NCBI RefSeq assembly: GCF_014851395.1
Contig: NW_024041150.1
Span: forward strand, 1,426,001-1,490,000
Origin: Micropterus salmoides
Taxonomy: Eukaryota > Chordata > Actinopteri > Centrarchiformes > Centrarchidae
DNA: 64,000 bases
Reading direction: 5' to 3'
A model generated the notes under the pieces. It was not told the DNA's origin. It saw nothing but the letters and a program-made list of their open reading frames with translations, and did not search any database. The translations under genes were made by a program, and so were the position numbers. This document shows positions 47,525 to 57,499 of this stretch, piece by piece (positions within the stretch are counted from its first letter, which is position 1; each line of letters starts with the position of its first letter).

Positions 47525-47528
<4 letters not shown>

Positions 47529-47568
<40 letters not shown>
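47529..47568. repeat. (GT)n microsatellite downstream of ppp1r1c
   Basis: Perfect GT run of 40 bases, about 210 bases beyond the candidate ppp1r1c poly(A) signal on the minus strand. Confidence 0.95.
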
Positions 47569-47571
<3 letters not shown>

Positions 47572-47780
47572 CCAACAGTATACTCCAAATAACCTAACTC
47601 CTAAAAGCACTGCCTTTGGTGTCATTTACCACAGGCTGGTCTCTGCCGCTGACAGACCAACGGTGTCATGTTAGTGGTTGCTTGCGGTGTGTTTTTGTCT
47701 TACTGCCATGTAATAACTCAAATCGTATATTTCCCTAAGTATTTTCTTTCTTAGTGCTGATCGGAGAAAACAAAATGTGA

Positions 47781-47786
47781 TTTATT
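47781..47786 (-). terminator. ppp1r1c: candidate poly(A) signal of ppp1r1c
   Basis: On the minus strand AATAAA occurs about 40 bases after the TAG (47829-47827) that closes the proposed terminal coding exon, and the following sequence is T-rich. Its position supports a true 3'-terminal exon there. Confidence 0.5.
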
Positions 47787-47826
47787 TTGGAGTATTCTGC
47801 CGGCCAAAGTGTGTAAGTTTTTCCGT

Positions 47827-48087
47827 CTAAAAACAAGTTTTACCCCCTGAACTGGCGCTCTCTGCCACTCCTCTCTCCTGATTGGCTAACAGCAGACTCT
47901 CCTCATTTCCATTGGCTTCCTCTGGCCCATTGTGATTGGCCCACAGGGAAGCGGACGCATAGAGCTGTGCTGTGATTGGGCTCAGCTGGCCGTCTGTGTC
48001 ACAAAGCCCCGCCCCGAGAAGGTGTTGCTCCACCCCCAGCTGAAGCTCTGAGGAGAGAAGAGCACCTCTAGTGGAGAGATGCTTCAA
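47827..48087 (-). CDS. ppp1r1c: candidate 3'-terminal coding exon of ppp1r1c, phase unresolved
   Basis: An acceptor-like sequence (acccttctgtag) precedes an 86-codon open frame starting LKHLSTRGALLSSELQLGVE and ending GGKTCF. LKHL resembles human PPP1R1C VKHLKG just after the PPTIKG motif. ELQLGVEQHLLG resembles ELQMMVEHHLGQ of the paralogue PPP1R1A. The remainder is rich in E, S, N and A. The problem is that exon 4 ends in phase 1, while this frame needs a phase-0 junction. A direct splice reads VEASLH and stops. An unseen intermediate exon, another acceptor or a sequence error would be needed. The AATAAA about 40 bases beyond the stop supports a terminal exon. Confidence 0.45.
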   Translation of the reverse strand: MKHLSTRGALLSSELQLGVEQHLLGAGLCDTDGQLSPITAQLYASASLWANHNGPEEANGNEESLLLANQERGVAESASSGGKTCF

Positions 48088-48509
48088 CTACAGAAGGGTA
48101 AAGCTGAAATAGCCCAAAATAAATCAAAAATTTATAAACCAAACTAAATGAGAAAACATGAAAGAAAAAAATTAAGCTGATTGGAAAAATAGTTCAGTAG
48201 CCTTTCCCTTAATTAACAAAAATAAATATCCCACTCGGCCAGGAGCTTCAGGGGAAGACGCCAGAGAAATTACCTGTAGGTGTTGCTGATTTACTAAATA
48301 AATTCCTCTGCCATTAAAACCTTTTCTGTTGTTCCACGGTAAATTTCCCTAGTTTTCCAAGAGAATGAGAACATCACAAAACTGTAAAATGGACCCAAAC
48401 AAAGACAAACCATAGCTGTTTTTAAGGTAGTAGTTTTCTTATATGGTAGAGCTACTATGAGATATAGAGAGTCCTCCTTCCTAATCCCCTCCTTCCGCTT
48501 CCACCCCAT

Positions 48510-48870
48510 GGGATATTATTTCAGATTGGCTCCCTGTTTGTTTTAGGACTGATTTTAAGATTTATTGATTACTTTTAAGGCTCTCCATGGCTTGGCTCCT
48601 ACTTATAAATTAGGCGTAATTTGAGATCTTCCGGCAGGGGTCTAGCCTGTGTCTAGACTTTGAACTAAAGGGGGACAGAGCTTTTGCAGTTGGGGCCCCG
48701 AGGCTCTGGAAAGACCTGCCCAAGGAAGTAAGGCTGTCTTAGTTATATAAAGTTACTATTTATTCTGGACTTTTTATAGTCAATCTGTTTTTACTTATTT
48801 ATCCATTTTTGTGTGTCTTTTATATCTTGTATTGTCATGTATTTTGTCTTTTATGGTGATGTTACGTGGC
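48510..48870 (+). mobile_element. LINE ORF2 3' fragment, plus orientation
   Basis: Plus-strand translation in broken frames gives RTDFKI, CLDFEL, AFAVGAPRLWKDLPKEVRLS. These are the closing phrases of fish L2/Maui-type ORF2 (AFSVAAPRLWNSLPEEVR). Stops and frameshifts show it is dead. It lies within the proposed last intron of ppp1r1c, antisense to the gene. Confidence 0.7.
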
Positions 48871-49465
48871 CTGTGTTTCTACATCTCTCATCTAAAGTCG
48901 TAATGCTAAGCTAACGTTAATTGCTTGGTTGCTACTATCTAGTGTGTGGTTAATCCAACGACCCCTGGTCCTTTCATCACATCATATTCTACTCATGGAA
49001 GTTCTTTGACGTTAGCTTCAGTAACGTTAGCTTCAGTCACTGAGAGAAAAAGTTACATATGCAACGTTTGGGTTTGTGGTCTTTCTAATTTTCTTATACT
49101 TCAACAGTTTTACGCCAAATTTTCTTGACTTGCAAAACTATAAGTTGACAAGCGTGTAATTCAGGGCACAATTAAAACAGGTTAAAAAAAACTTGGACTT
49201 GGACCTCTTGGATCAGTGTTAAGTTCAGTTTGATTTGTAGATCTGTCCGTCCAAACTCTGCATCTGAGCCAGCAGAGACTAACTAAACTAACTAATTAAG
49301 GAACTTATTTGTATAGATATCACCTTCAACATGGAAACTAAATGATATAAAACCAAAATGTGAGAATAAAACCCAATGAGATTAATAAATAAAACACTTT
49401 TTTTATGATTCTACTGTATGTAAATGCAAGCATTCGGTGCATATAGGCAGTAACTCATGAGGCTA

Positions 49466-49468
<3 letters not shown>

Positions 49469-49540
<72 letters not shown>

Positions 49541-49633
49541 AGACGGGATCAATAAAAGAAAAGCTTTTACTGGACTTCCTTCCAGCACTTCCTGGAACCA
49601 ACTCAGTGCATCACTCACTGGTAGAGAGCTCTG

Positions 49634-49684
<51 letters not shown>
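49469..49684. repeat. two (CA)n arrays flanking a 100-base spacer
   Basis: CA runs at 49469-49538 and 49640-49684 flank a unique 100-base stretch (tcagacgggatcaataaaag... gtagagagctctgcgcgcg). The apparent cysteine-valine ORF on the opposite strand is a repeat translation. Confidence 0.95.
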
Positions 49685-49686
<2 letters not shown>

Positions 49687-49938
49687 ATGTGCATAAACGC
49701 AATGCTTTCTTTTCTTTCCCACGAAAACACGCACCTTTTCCTAGAGACTCATTAAAAGAGAGTTCTCAGATAATTTCATATGATAAGTCAGCCTCTCTTT
49801 ACTTCTTCCTGTGGCCCCTGTAATAGATTCTGAATAATTTCGTACAGGCGAAAATGACAAAAGTCTATTAGAGATAAAAGCCATCATCTCTGATCCCAAT
49901 AGTATTCACTGTTGCGGAAACAATATTGTACACAACAT

Positions 49939-51065
49939 ACACTCACCTAAAGGATTATTAGGAACACCTGTTCAGTTTCTCATTAATGCAATTATCTAAT
50001 CAACCAATCACATGGCAGTTGCTTCAATGCATTTAGGGGTGTGGTCCTGGTCAAGACAATCTCCCGAACTCCAAACTGAATGTCAGAATGGGAAAGAAAG
50101 GTGTGAATTAAGCAATTTTGAGCACGGCATGGTTGTTGGTGCCAGACGGGCCAGTCTGGGAAAAACATCCAGTATGCGGCAGTCCTGTGGGCGAAAATGC
50201 CTTGTTGATGCTAGAGGTCAGAGGAGAATGGGCCGACCGATTCAAGCTGATAGAAGAGCAACTTTGACTGAAATAACCACTCGTTACAACCGAGGTATGC
50301 GGCAAAGCATTTGTGAAGTCACAACACGCACAACCTTGAGGCGGATGGGCTACAACAGCAGAAGACCCCACCGGGTACCACTCATCTCCACTACAAATAG
50401 GAAAAAGAGGCTACAATTTGCAAGAGCTCACCAAAATTGGACAGTTGAAGACTGGAAAAATGTTGCCTGGTCTGATGAGTCTCGATTTCTGTTGAGACAT
50501 TCAGAATTTGGCGTAAACAGAACATGGATCCATCATGCCTTGTTACCACTGTGCAGGCTGGTGGTGGTGGTGTAATGGTGTGGGGGATGTTTTCTTGGCA
50601 CACTTTAGGCCCCTTAGTGCCAATTGGGCATCGTTTAAATGCCACGGCCTACCTGAGCATTGTTTCTGACCATGTCCATCCCTTTATGGCCACCATGTAC
50701 CCATCCTCTGATGGCTACTTCCAGCAGGATAATGCACCATGTCACAAAGCTCCAATCATTTCAAATTGGTTTCTTGAACATGACAATGAGTTCACTGTAC
50801 TAAAATGGCCCCCACAGTCACCAGATCTCAACCCAATAGAGCATCTTTGGGATGTGGTGGAACGGGAGCTTCGTGCCCTGGATGTGCATCCCACAAATCT
50901 CCATCAACTGCAAGATGCTATCCATCAATATGGGCCAACATTTCTAAAGAATGCTTTCAGCACCTTGTTGAATCAATGCCACGTAGAATTAAGGCAGTTC
51001 TGAAGGCGAAAGGGGGTCAAACACAGTATTAGTATGGTGTTCCTAATAATCCTTTAGGTGAGTAT
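49939..51065 (+). mobile_element. Tc1/mariner element of the DD36E type, short inverted repeats
   Basis: The terminal repeat acactcacctaaaggattat followed by taggaacacc is matched in reverse at the right end (ggtgttcctaataatccttt followed by aggtgagt). TA dinucleotides flank the element. It is 1.1 kb with about 29-base repeats and carries a damaged transposase on the plus strand. It lies in an intron of ppp1r1c, in the opposite orientation to that gene. Confidence 0.93.
50012..51003 (+). pseudogene. DD36E Tc1/mariner transposase, frameshifted
   Basis: The first frame (50012-50575) contains ELSNFEHGMVVGARRASL (helix-turn-helix start), RGQRRMGRPIQADRRATL, TTLRRMGYNSRRPHRVPLI and the first catalytic Asp in NVAWSDESRF. 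A frameshift near 50515-50525 moves to the second frame (to 51003) with GGVMVWGMFSW, the second Asp in FQQDNAPCHK and the Glu in [12 protein letters not shown]. Between the second Asp and the Glu there are 36 residues, so this is DD36E, the spacing reported for the Incomer group. A second indel near 50100, just after a likely original start (ATGGGAAAG, 50088), also breaks the N-terminus. It is inactive but only mildly degraded. Confidence 0.92.
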
Positions 51066-52492
51066 ATATAACCTGCATACCCAAAGGTAAACAAACACAG
51101 TTCTACTACTAACACCAATAAAACCCCCAAAATAAATGAACTAATTGTCAAACCATAAAACCAACTGTCTCCAGTGTTACCAAAAAAAGGAGCTTTTAAT
51201 TCACGTTTTTGGTTGCACATTTCAGCCAGATGTGACGCTCATCCTATTTAAAAGCTGCTATAATTTATAAATAAATGGACATGTGGCGGTTTTAAAAGTG
51301 CATGCTGTAATTGTTTGACTGCATAAATTTACATTCTCTCTCCCAACTCGTCACATGTGGACGCTTGGTCAAGACTCCCTGGCGTCTGTTTTTGATGCCC
51401 TGGGTACCCTACAAGTGAGAACAGGTTGTATGTTCACATAGATAAAGAGAGGTTGACTTAATAATGAAAAATAACAACTAATCATTGACTCACTGAAAAT
51501 ATAAACATGCTGTTTATAACCCTGACTGAAGAAAACAATAACAGTCTGCGCTATGGATTAACAAGCACTCTTACTGAGTACAAGAGAAAAGGAAAAAGCC
51601 ACCTTGTTCCTCAAAGCACAGTTTAAGAAACCAAATCATCATGAGTAACCGCCACAGCCCCACCACCGTCCTGCCAGCTGAGCCTAGATCTGAGACTGAA
51701 AAATATTGAACACTAAAAAAACAGAAAACAAGAAAAACCAGAAATGGCTACCGCTAAGACAAAACAAGCAGAACTCCCTAAAAACAAAAAGCAAACAACA
51801 TATAGATACCATAAAAACTAAGGAGGAGACTGGTGTGTGAACAAAACCACCAGTGCACGACATTACAGATCCAGGATCAGAAGAAATTCTTAGTGACGTA
51901 TGCTGTAATTCTTTTGCATGTTTACCTCTGAACAAAGAACATCCTGTAGTGAGTGAAAGAGCATATGTAAAGAAAGGAAACTGATGCATCACTGCAGTAG
52001 GCATTTGTTTGCCCGGTCGCACTTTAAATCAGTTTTGACACTGAATTTCTGAAGGACAACAGACGTTGCAAATAATCCAGATTAAGAGATTTTTTCTGAA
52101 AAGTCTGAAAAGACTCAATGAGCAGCTTCTTTCTGTCTTTGTGCTTTCAAGGATCTTTTCACAGGCACTTACAAAAACTTTTCTATCAATGCTGCCATAT
52201 GGTTGTAAAATAGTTTGTGTTTTAAATGCTTGGATTGGTGTCTTTGTTGTTTCTGGCGTTCTCTGCTTTCCCCTTGTCACCATTTTCCCATTTGGAGGCA
52301 TTTTAATGGTGATTAATTGTTGTAGATTGCAGAGGGACCTGAGATGCACCAAGTAAACCCTCCTTATGATCCTCTCCTCCAGGGGAAATTGATTTCTTCC
52401 ACTTTCCTTGCACACAGCATCGTTTTATATGTTTTCAGATATTGGGCACATTTTGCTAAGTGATTGGAGATCGGGCTTAAAATTGTGTTTAC

Positions 52493-54342
52493 CTTTCATG
52501 GTGGGCGGGGCGTAGGTGCTCTGCTTCCTCTGAGAGGCATCTGACGCCTGCAGAACAAACAGAAAAAACATATCAGAAGCTGACTTAACACAGTCACGCA
52601 ACTAGACGATGAAACAATATGTCTGAGCTGTGAACTTCCATCTGCTGTCGAGGTCTTTCTATCGCCCGTCTGTCCTCGTTTACCTGCATGCATGTCTTAA
52701 ATTGTGGCTTTGCTTTTCTCTCTCCTTTTTATTACTGTTCTGCATGCTTATAAACGATCAAAATAACTTATACTGGTGCACTTACAGCAGACACAAGCTG
52801 TTCAATTCAGAGAATTAAGTAAAGCTAAATTTGCAATAAAAAAAAAAAAAAAGCTGACTCACACATCATTGCAACAATTAGTTTCATTAAATGATGATTT
52901 AAAAAATATTCTTAAGCCAAGCAATGTACTTAATAATAATGTAATGTAAAAATGATGGATGTAAGGTGGAAGTGATGTTGCTTATGCATTAAAAAAAATA
53001 GCCAATAGTAGACAAGATAGACTGTGTTGTCCTTATTGATCTCAACATCAGCTTCACAATCATTTATCTGGCAGATTGTCTGACGGTCTGAAGTTCTCAT
53101 GAAATGAAGTTCTCATGAAATGTGTGTGTGTATATGTTACAATATTTAGGAACTACAGTAAGGAATTGTCTTATCTTTTCACTGATGATTCACATTTTGA
53201 ACTGTTCATAATTCGAGTTTAATCAGCTGGTGGCAAAAATAATAAACAGTTTGTTTATTTCAAAAGCTTACATTAGAGGTTGCTGCAGATAAACACACCT
53301 GAGCTTAATGTCTCTATGTGTTAAAGTGGAAGTTCATTTCCTAACACTGGTGTCTGGTTCCTGTGACTCCAGCAGATTAGTGTTTACCTGCTGGTGTGTT
53401 TCCCCACTTCTCTCTTGCATCTGCATGTATAACAGTACAAACCTGTGAGTCTCCGCTGGCGTTGTGCTGATCTCCAACATCTGCAGGAGAGATGAGACAG
53501 CAGCAGTGAGCTCTTTCTGTTTTTACTGATTTGCCGCTATAGCTCAGGTTATGTAAGTTGCTGGCACATCGCCGTTTCCAAATCTGCACGACAGATGTTG
53601 TTTAGCCCCAACAAGCGAAAGTTTGAGGATCTAACAGTGTCAGAGGGTCTGTTGCTGATCAGCCTGCTAGTTGAAACCACATTGGTCAGGCTGGGTAGTG
53701 TGCATTGGTAGTCTTGTTTCTTCTGGGGCCTGAAGCCGTACCGTGATCATGTCGAGATCAAGCAGCTTTTAGATAAACGCCATGTGATCAGAGCGGCACT
53801 GTTCCAGTTTGTAAATAAAGTTTGGCAGTTCCCAGTGCAGGACTTCCTGGAATCAGTGTTTAACAATCACCTTTTTAACACCTGCGGGTGATTATGGTCT
53901 GTTTTGTTAAAGGGGCCATTGACTGATGACTCAGCAGGTACTCAGCCAGATGCTGAGATATTTGGCTTACAGAATACATTTTGATCTTTAGTGGATTAAC
54001 TTTAATTCACTTTCTCGCTGCTGTTGTGTTAAAGCATAAGGCTAGCAGCAATCTTTATTTCAACAAATCGCATAAATAGAGTAAAACAAACAATCTGTTA
54101 GTCCAGCTTCTCTGTGGCACTCGTTCCTACTGAAGACGTGAATCTTTAAAAACAGTTCACAAATATATACTTTCCGTTTTTAAGAAAAAGGTTAATAATC
54201 TTCTGAGTCAATTTTCCACTGTAGTTTTGGCAAATACTTCTCAAACGGGAGTAAATTTTTTGGGGGACTCTTTTCAGCTGAGGATTAATCCACTTTTTTA
54301 TTTTCCAGCAGCAGGAACATGGGACTGAGTCAAAACAAACTA

Positions 54343-54385
<43 letters not shown>

Positions 54386-57284
54386 TATGGTGATGAAGGA
54401 ACATGGCACTCTGTGCACCACTGTGACTCCCCCTCAGCTCAGTGTTGATGTTTTGAATATCAGCCATGAACCGTACGAGTTTAAAAACACCACCTGTGAG
54501 CTGGAGGAAGATTTTTTTTTTTTTGGGGGGGGGGGCTCTGATGGAAATAAGACAATATCAGAGGATGCACCTTTACGAGAGAGCAAACATGATTCCCAGA
54601 GGTTGCCAGAAGAAGTCTGTAAAGGTCCTACATTACTTAATGCCTTCAGAAAGTATCAGCATTTGTTGGAGACAAAATGACCAACTGTTGTTTTCTGAAA
54701 ATACAGACAGTAATTTAACAGCTGAAGATATAACATCTGCACTTTTAATGTCATGGTGCTCTTCTTTGTTTCAAGGCCAAGAGCGCGGTCACTTCTTGTT
54801 TTTGCAGCTGCCAGATGGTTTCTACTCTACAGACTGAATGACAGTGCAGAGAAAGTAACAATTAAAATGCACAGATCAACCATAGAGAGAGATAAAGTAT
54901 TCCACATTCTTGGGGACTGATTTCTTTCATACAATTAAAGATGCTGATGTTGTGTTACGGCCTGTCCATGTTTATGTTTCCCAACATCGTTGTTTTCTCT
55001 TTTTTTACTTTGAGAAACAGAAAATAATGGCTGCTCGAAAACACCTCAGGCACCTGCAGAGCTTTATACAACTGTACTGGAACCAGCTGAGCTGAGCTGA
55101 GCTGAACTCACAAAATGGAATCAGGCCGACGATTATTCAATCGGTCATTTCCTGTGTAGAGGGATTTATAAGAGCTGAGAGCCGACACACGCACATACAC
55201 GCACTTTAGGCATCCATCAGCCCAGTCTGAGCACTGATATCACTTACCAAAAGCTGCAGCGCAAATCTAATAAAAGTTCCATTATAGTTGCTGCTTTTCA
55301 GCTCCCCCCCCCTCCCTCTCTCTCTTTCAGTCTCTCTCTCTCTCTCTCTCACCTGTGCCAGGTTGTCTGTAGATCTGCAGAGTGGCAGGAGTTGGTCTTC
55401 TGCGACGGATCTGAGGTAAACACACAACACACACACATTTTCATTGTTGCTTCCCTCAGTCCTCTTATCATCTTGAACTTGTTTTCATTGTTACTGTAGA
55501 CATTAGAATAGATCCTTCTCTGGAAACCTTTCAAGGCCAGACTCACTTGTTGTCTCTGTGCTACACTGTTTAATCCCCTGTAACCACCATTGCTGGTTTA
55601 ACACCTTTTTAGTGCCATTGTTTCTAACATTTTATCTCTACATATTTTAATTTATGTTTCATAACAGCCCATCTATGGTGAGACACTCTTGTGTGAAAAT
55701 CCACTTTAAATACATTTTGACTTAACTTGACTACGGCTCCAGTAATTAGACTTTGAAAACACAAAATTTAGCTCACTATCCAAATAAAAGTTCATTAAAA
55801 ATACCAACGGGGACTAATTGCCCCGATTCTTACGCTGTAAAAACACCCTCCTGAGAATTTGTGTAAACTTAATTAAGAGCATGTAATTAACTGCCTCAAT
55901 GCTTCAGGCTTTGGATTATTATTCTTAATTAAAAATATAAGTATTCACATACAGTTTTAGTACCTATCTAAAAAGCACACCTTTCCCACATACTGTACTG
56001 TAGCAAGTGGCAACATTTACTGTTGTCCAAACATTAAATTTTAGGCTGTAAAAGGACATTTTAACATGTTAAACATGACTTAAACTCCTAGTGAATTACA
56101 GGCACTTCTTACAAGGATCGCTTATAAAGCCATTATAACTAATGTTATTGAGTTTACTGCCACGCAGCAGGAATGTAAATGTTAATTATCTTCTGTAAAT
56201 GCTGGCCAACACATGGACTCCCCAAAGAGCCACAAAGGGGCCTTAACCTGTCACTGTTCATTACCAGCTTCCTTAGAAGTAAACAACTTCCGGTTTCTGT
56301 TGACTAAACGGTTCATAAAGACGTCAGCAAAGCAAAGACCAGTACCAAACACTCTGGTCTCACAGGGACTCCCAGATGCAGTGTTTAAGCTTGTATGAAA
56401 GACCAGCTTCTGTTTGTTTTTACTTGTAGGAGCAATTCAGAACCAGTTAAAGGGAAATTACACCTCAGATACTCTGTACAAGTTATTCATCTGTAGTGTT
56501 CGGTACATTTCTGGACTTAAACCGGCCTTTGTATTGCTCTGCCTTGATTTCCCACTTTACTTGAGATCAGTTAGTTAGTGATAATCCATGTTTCCTTGAA
56601 TGCCTGTATACACCGTCCCCAAGAGAACGGGCGTAAACCTGTTGGCAGAGATCGTCCGTGACAGGAGTAGGCTACATTTAACGGTCACTTGACATTTCTA
56701 GGTAGTCACGTTTACATAACCAGATGATTATGAAGTAAACATGCAAAAAGCTAAATCGTTTGTGCTCAATAGGAGAGAAGAAACTTTTTCTGAAATTTGA
56801 AACACTGAAACTTAAAGACTAAATCACCATTGAATGAGGGTTTTTTTTTCAGTGTTAACTAGTTTTATGGTAGGTATTTTAGTTTATTACATATGCTCAC
56901 AAAAATATTAAACTCTTTGCCAATAGACATGAAAACAAACCAGCCGGCAAAAACACTCAAACGTGTCAAATGCATGGCCATCAAATATGACAGAGCTATT
57001 AAAATGCACATGCTGCCACACAGATACACAAACAGCAGTTTTCACAAGATCAACTTATGCACACATGCTGGTCTGCACCCACACACAGAAAATTCTAGAC
57101 AACATCACAGATTCAGACACACAGCCCCATTCAGCCGTCACATTGGTGAACCCGCACTGTTCAGCCCACTCTGTGACACACACACATGCTCAGATACACT
57201 CACATGTTCGGCAGCCTGTGGGTCCAGCTGTCCCTGCAGTGGAGGTACAGCAAACTGGATCTTCTTCGGACTGCTGGGCTCCAT
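52493..57284 (-). CDS. ppp1r1c: protein phosphatase 1 regulatory inhibitor subunit 1C (coding exons 1-4)
   Basis: Cytosolic inhibitor of protein phosphatase 1 in the inhibitor-1/DARPP-32 family. Exons on the minus strand: 57284-57204 (MEPSSPKKIQFAVPPLQGQ...), 55410-55353 (IRRRRPTPATLQIYRQPGT), 53480-53443 (VGDQHNASGDSQ) and 52547-52493 (ASDASQRKQSTYAPPTMK). All have ag/gt borders and join in phase for 77 codons. KIQF is the PP1-docking motif. RRRRPTPAT carries the threonine that PKA phosphorylates to activate inhibition in this family. RKQSTYAPPTMK matches human PPP1R1C RKQSVYTPPTIK, which favours 1C over 1A or 1B. Exon 4 ends in phase 1 at AAAG, then gtaaac. The 3' end is treated separately (47827-48087). 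The gene is convergent with nckap1, as in human. Confidence 0.92.
54345..54382. repeat. (GT)n microsatellite, ppp1r1c intron
   Basis: Perfect GT run between ppp1r1c exons 2 and 3. A T-run plus G-run lies at about 54510-54536. Plus-strand ORFs through this area (54345-54837) are repeat-driven. Confidence 0.95.
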
Positions 57285-57332
57285 TATTACTGACTGAGAG
57301 ATAGAAAGACGGACAGAAAGAGAGAGAGTGTT

Positions 57333-57336
<4 letters not shown>

Positions 57337-57363
<27 letters not shown>
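57337..57363. repeat. (TG)n run upstream of the ppp1r1c start
   Basis: TG run beginning about 53 bases upstream of the ppp1r1c ATG on its strand, bordered by GAGA-rich sequence (57300-57330 and 57440-57462). It would lie in the 5' UTR or promoter. Confidence 0.9.
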
Positions 57364-57499
57364 CAAGGAGGGAGGGAGTTAAGAGGGAGGGAGTGGTCTT
57401 CTCTTGGCCGACGGGGTCCATTATCACTAATTGACAGACTTAGAGAGAGAGAGAGAGGGAGTGAAAGAATAGTAGCCTAGTCATTGCAGCATTTTCCAA

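Noticed and set aside
54345..54837. Plus-strand ORFs of 111 and 123 codons
   Set aside because: They start in a GT microsatellite or cross T and G homopolymers, with no splice context and no known family.
56893..57304. Plus-strand ORFs of 134 and 113 codons
   Set aside because: Their right ends are antisense to ppp1r1c exon 1, which is clearly coding on the minus strand; the rest is CA-rich sequence.
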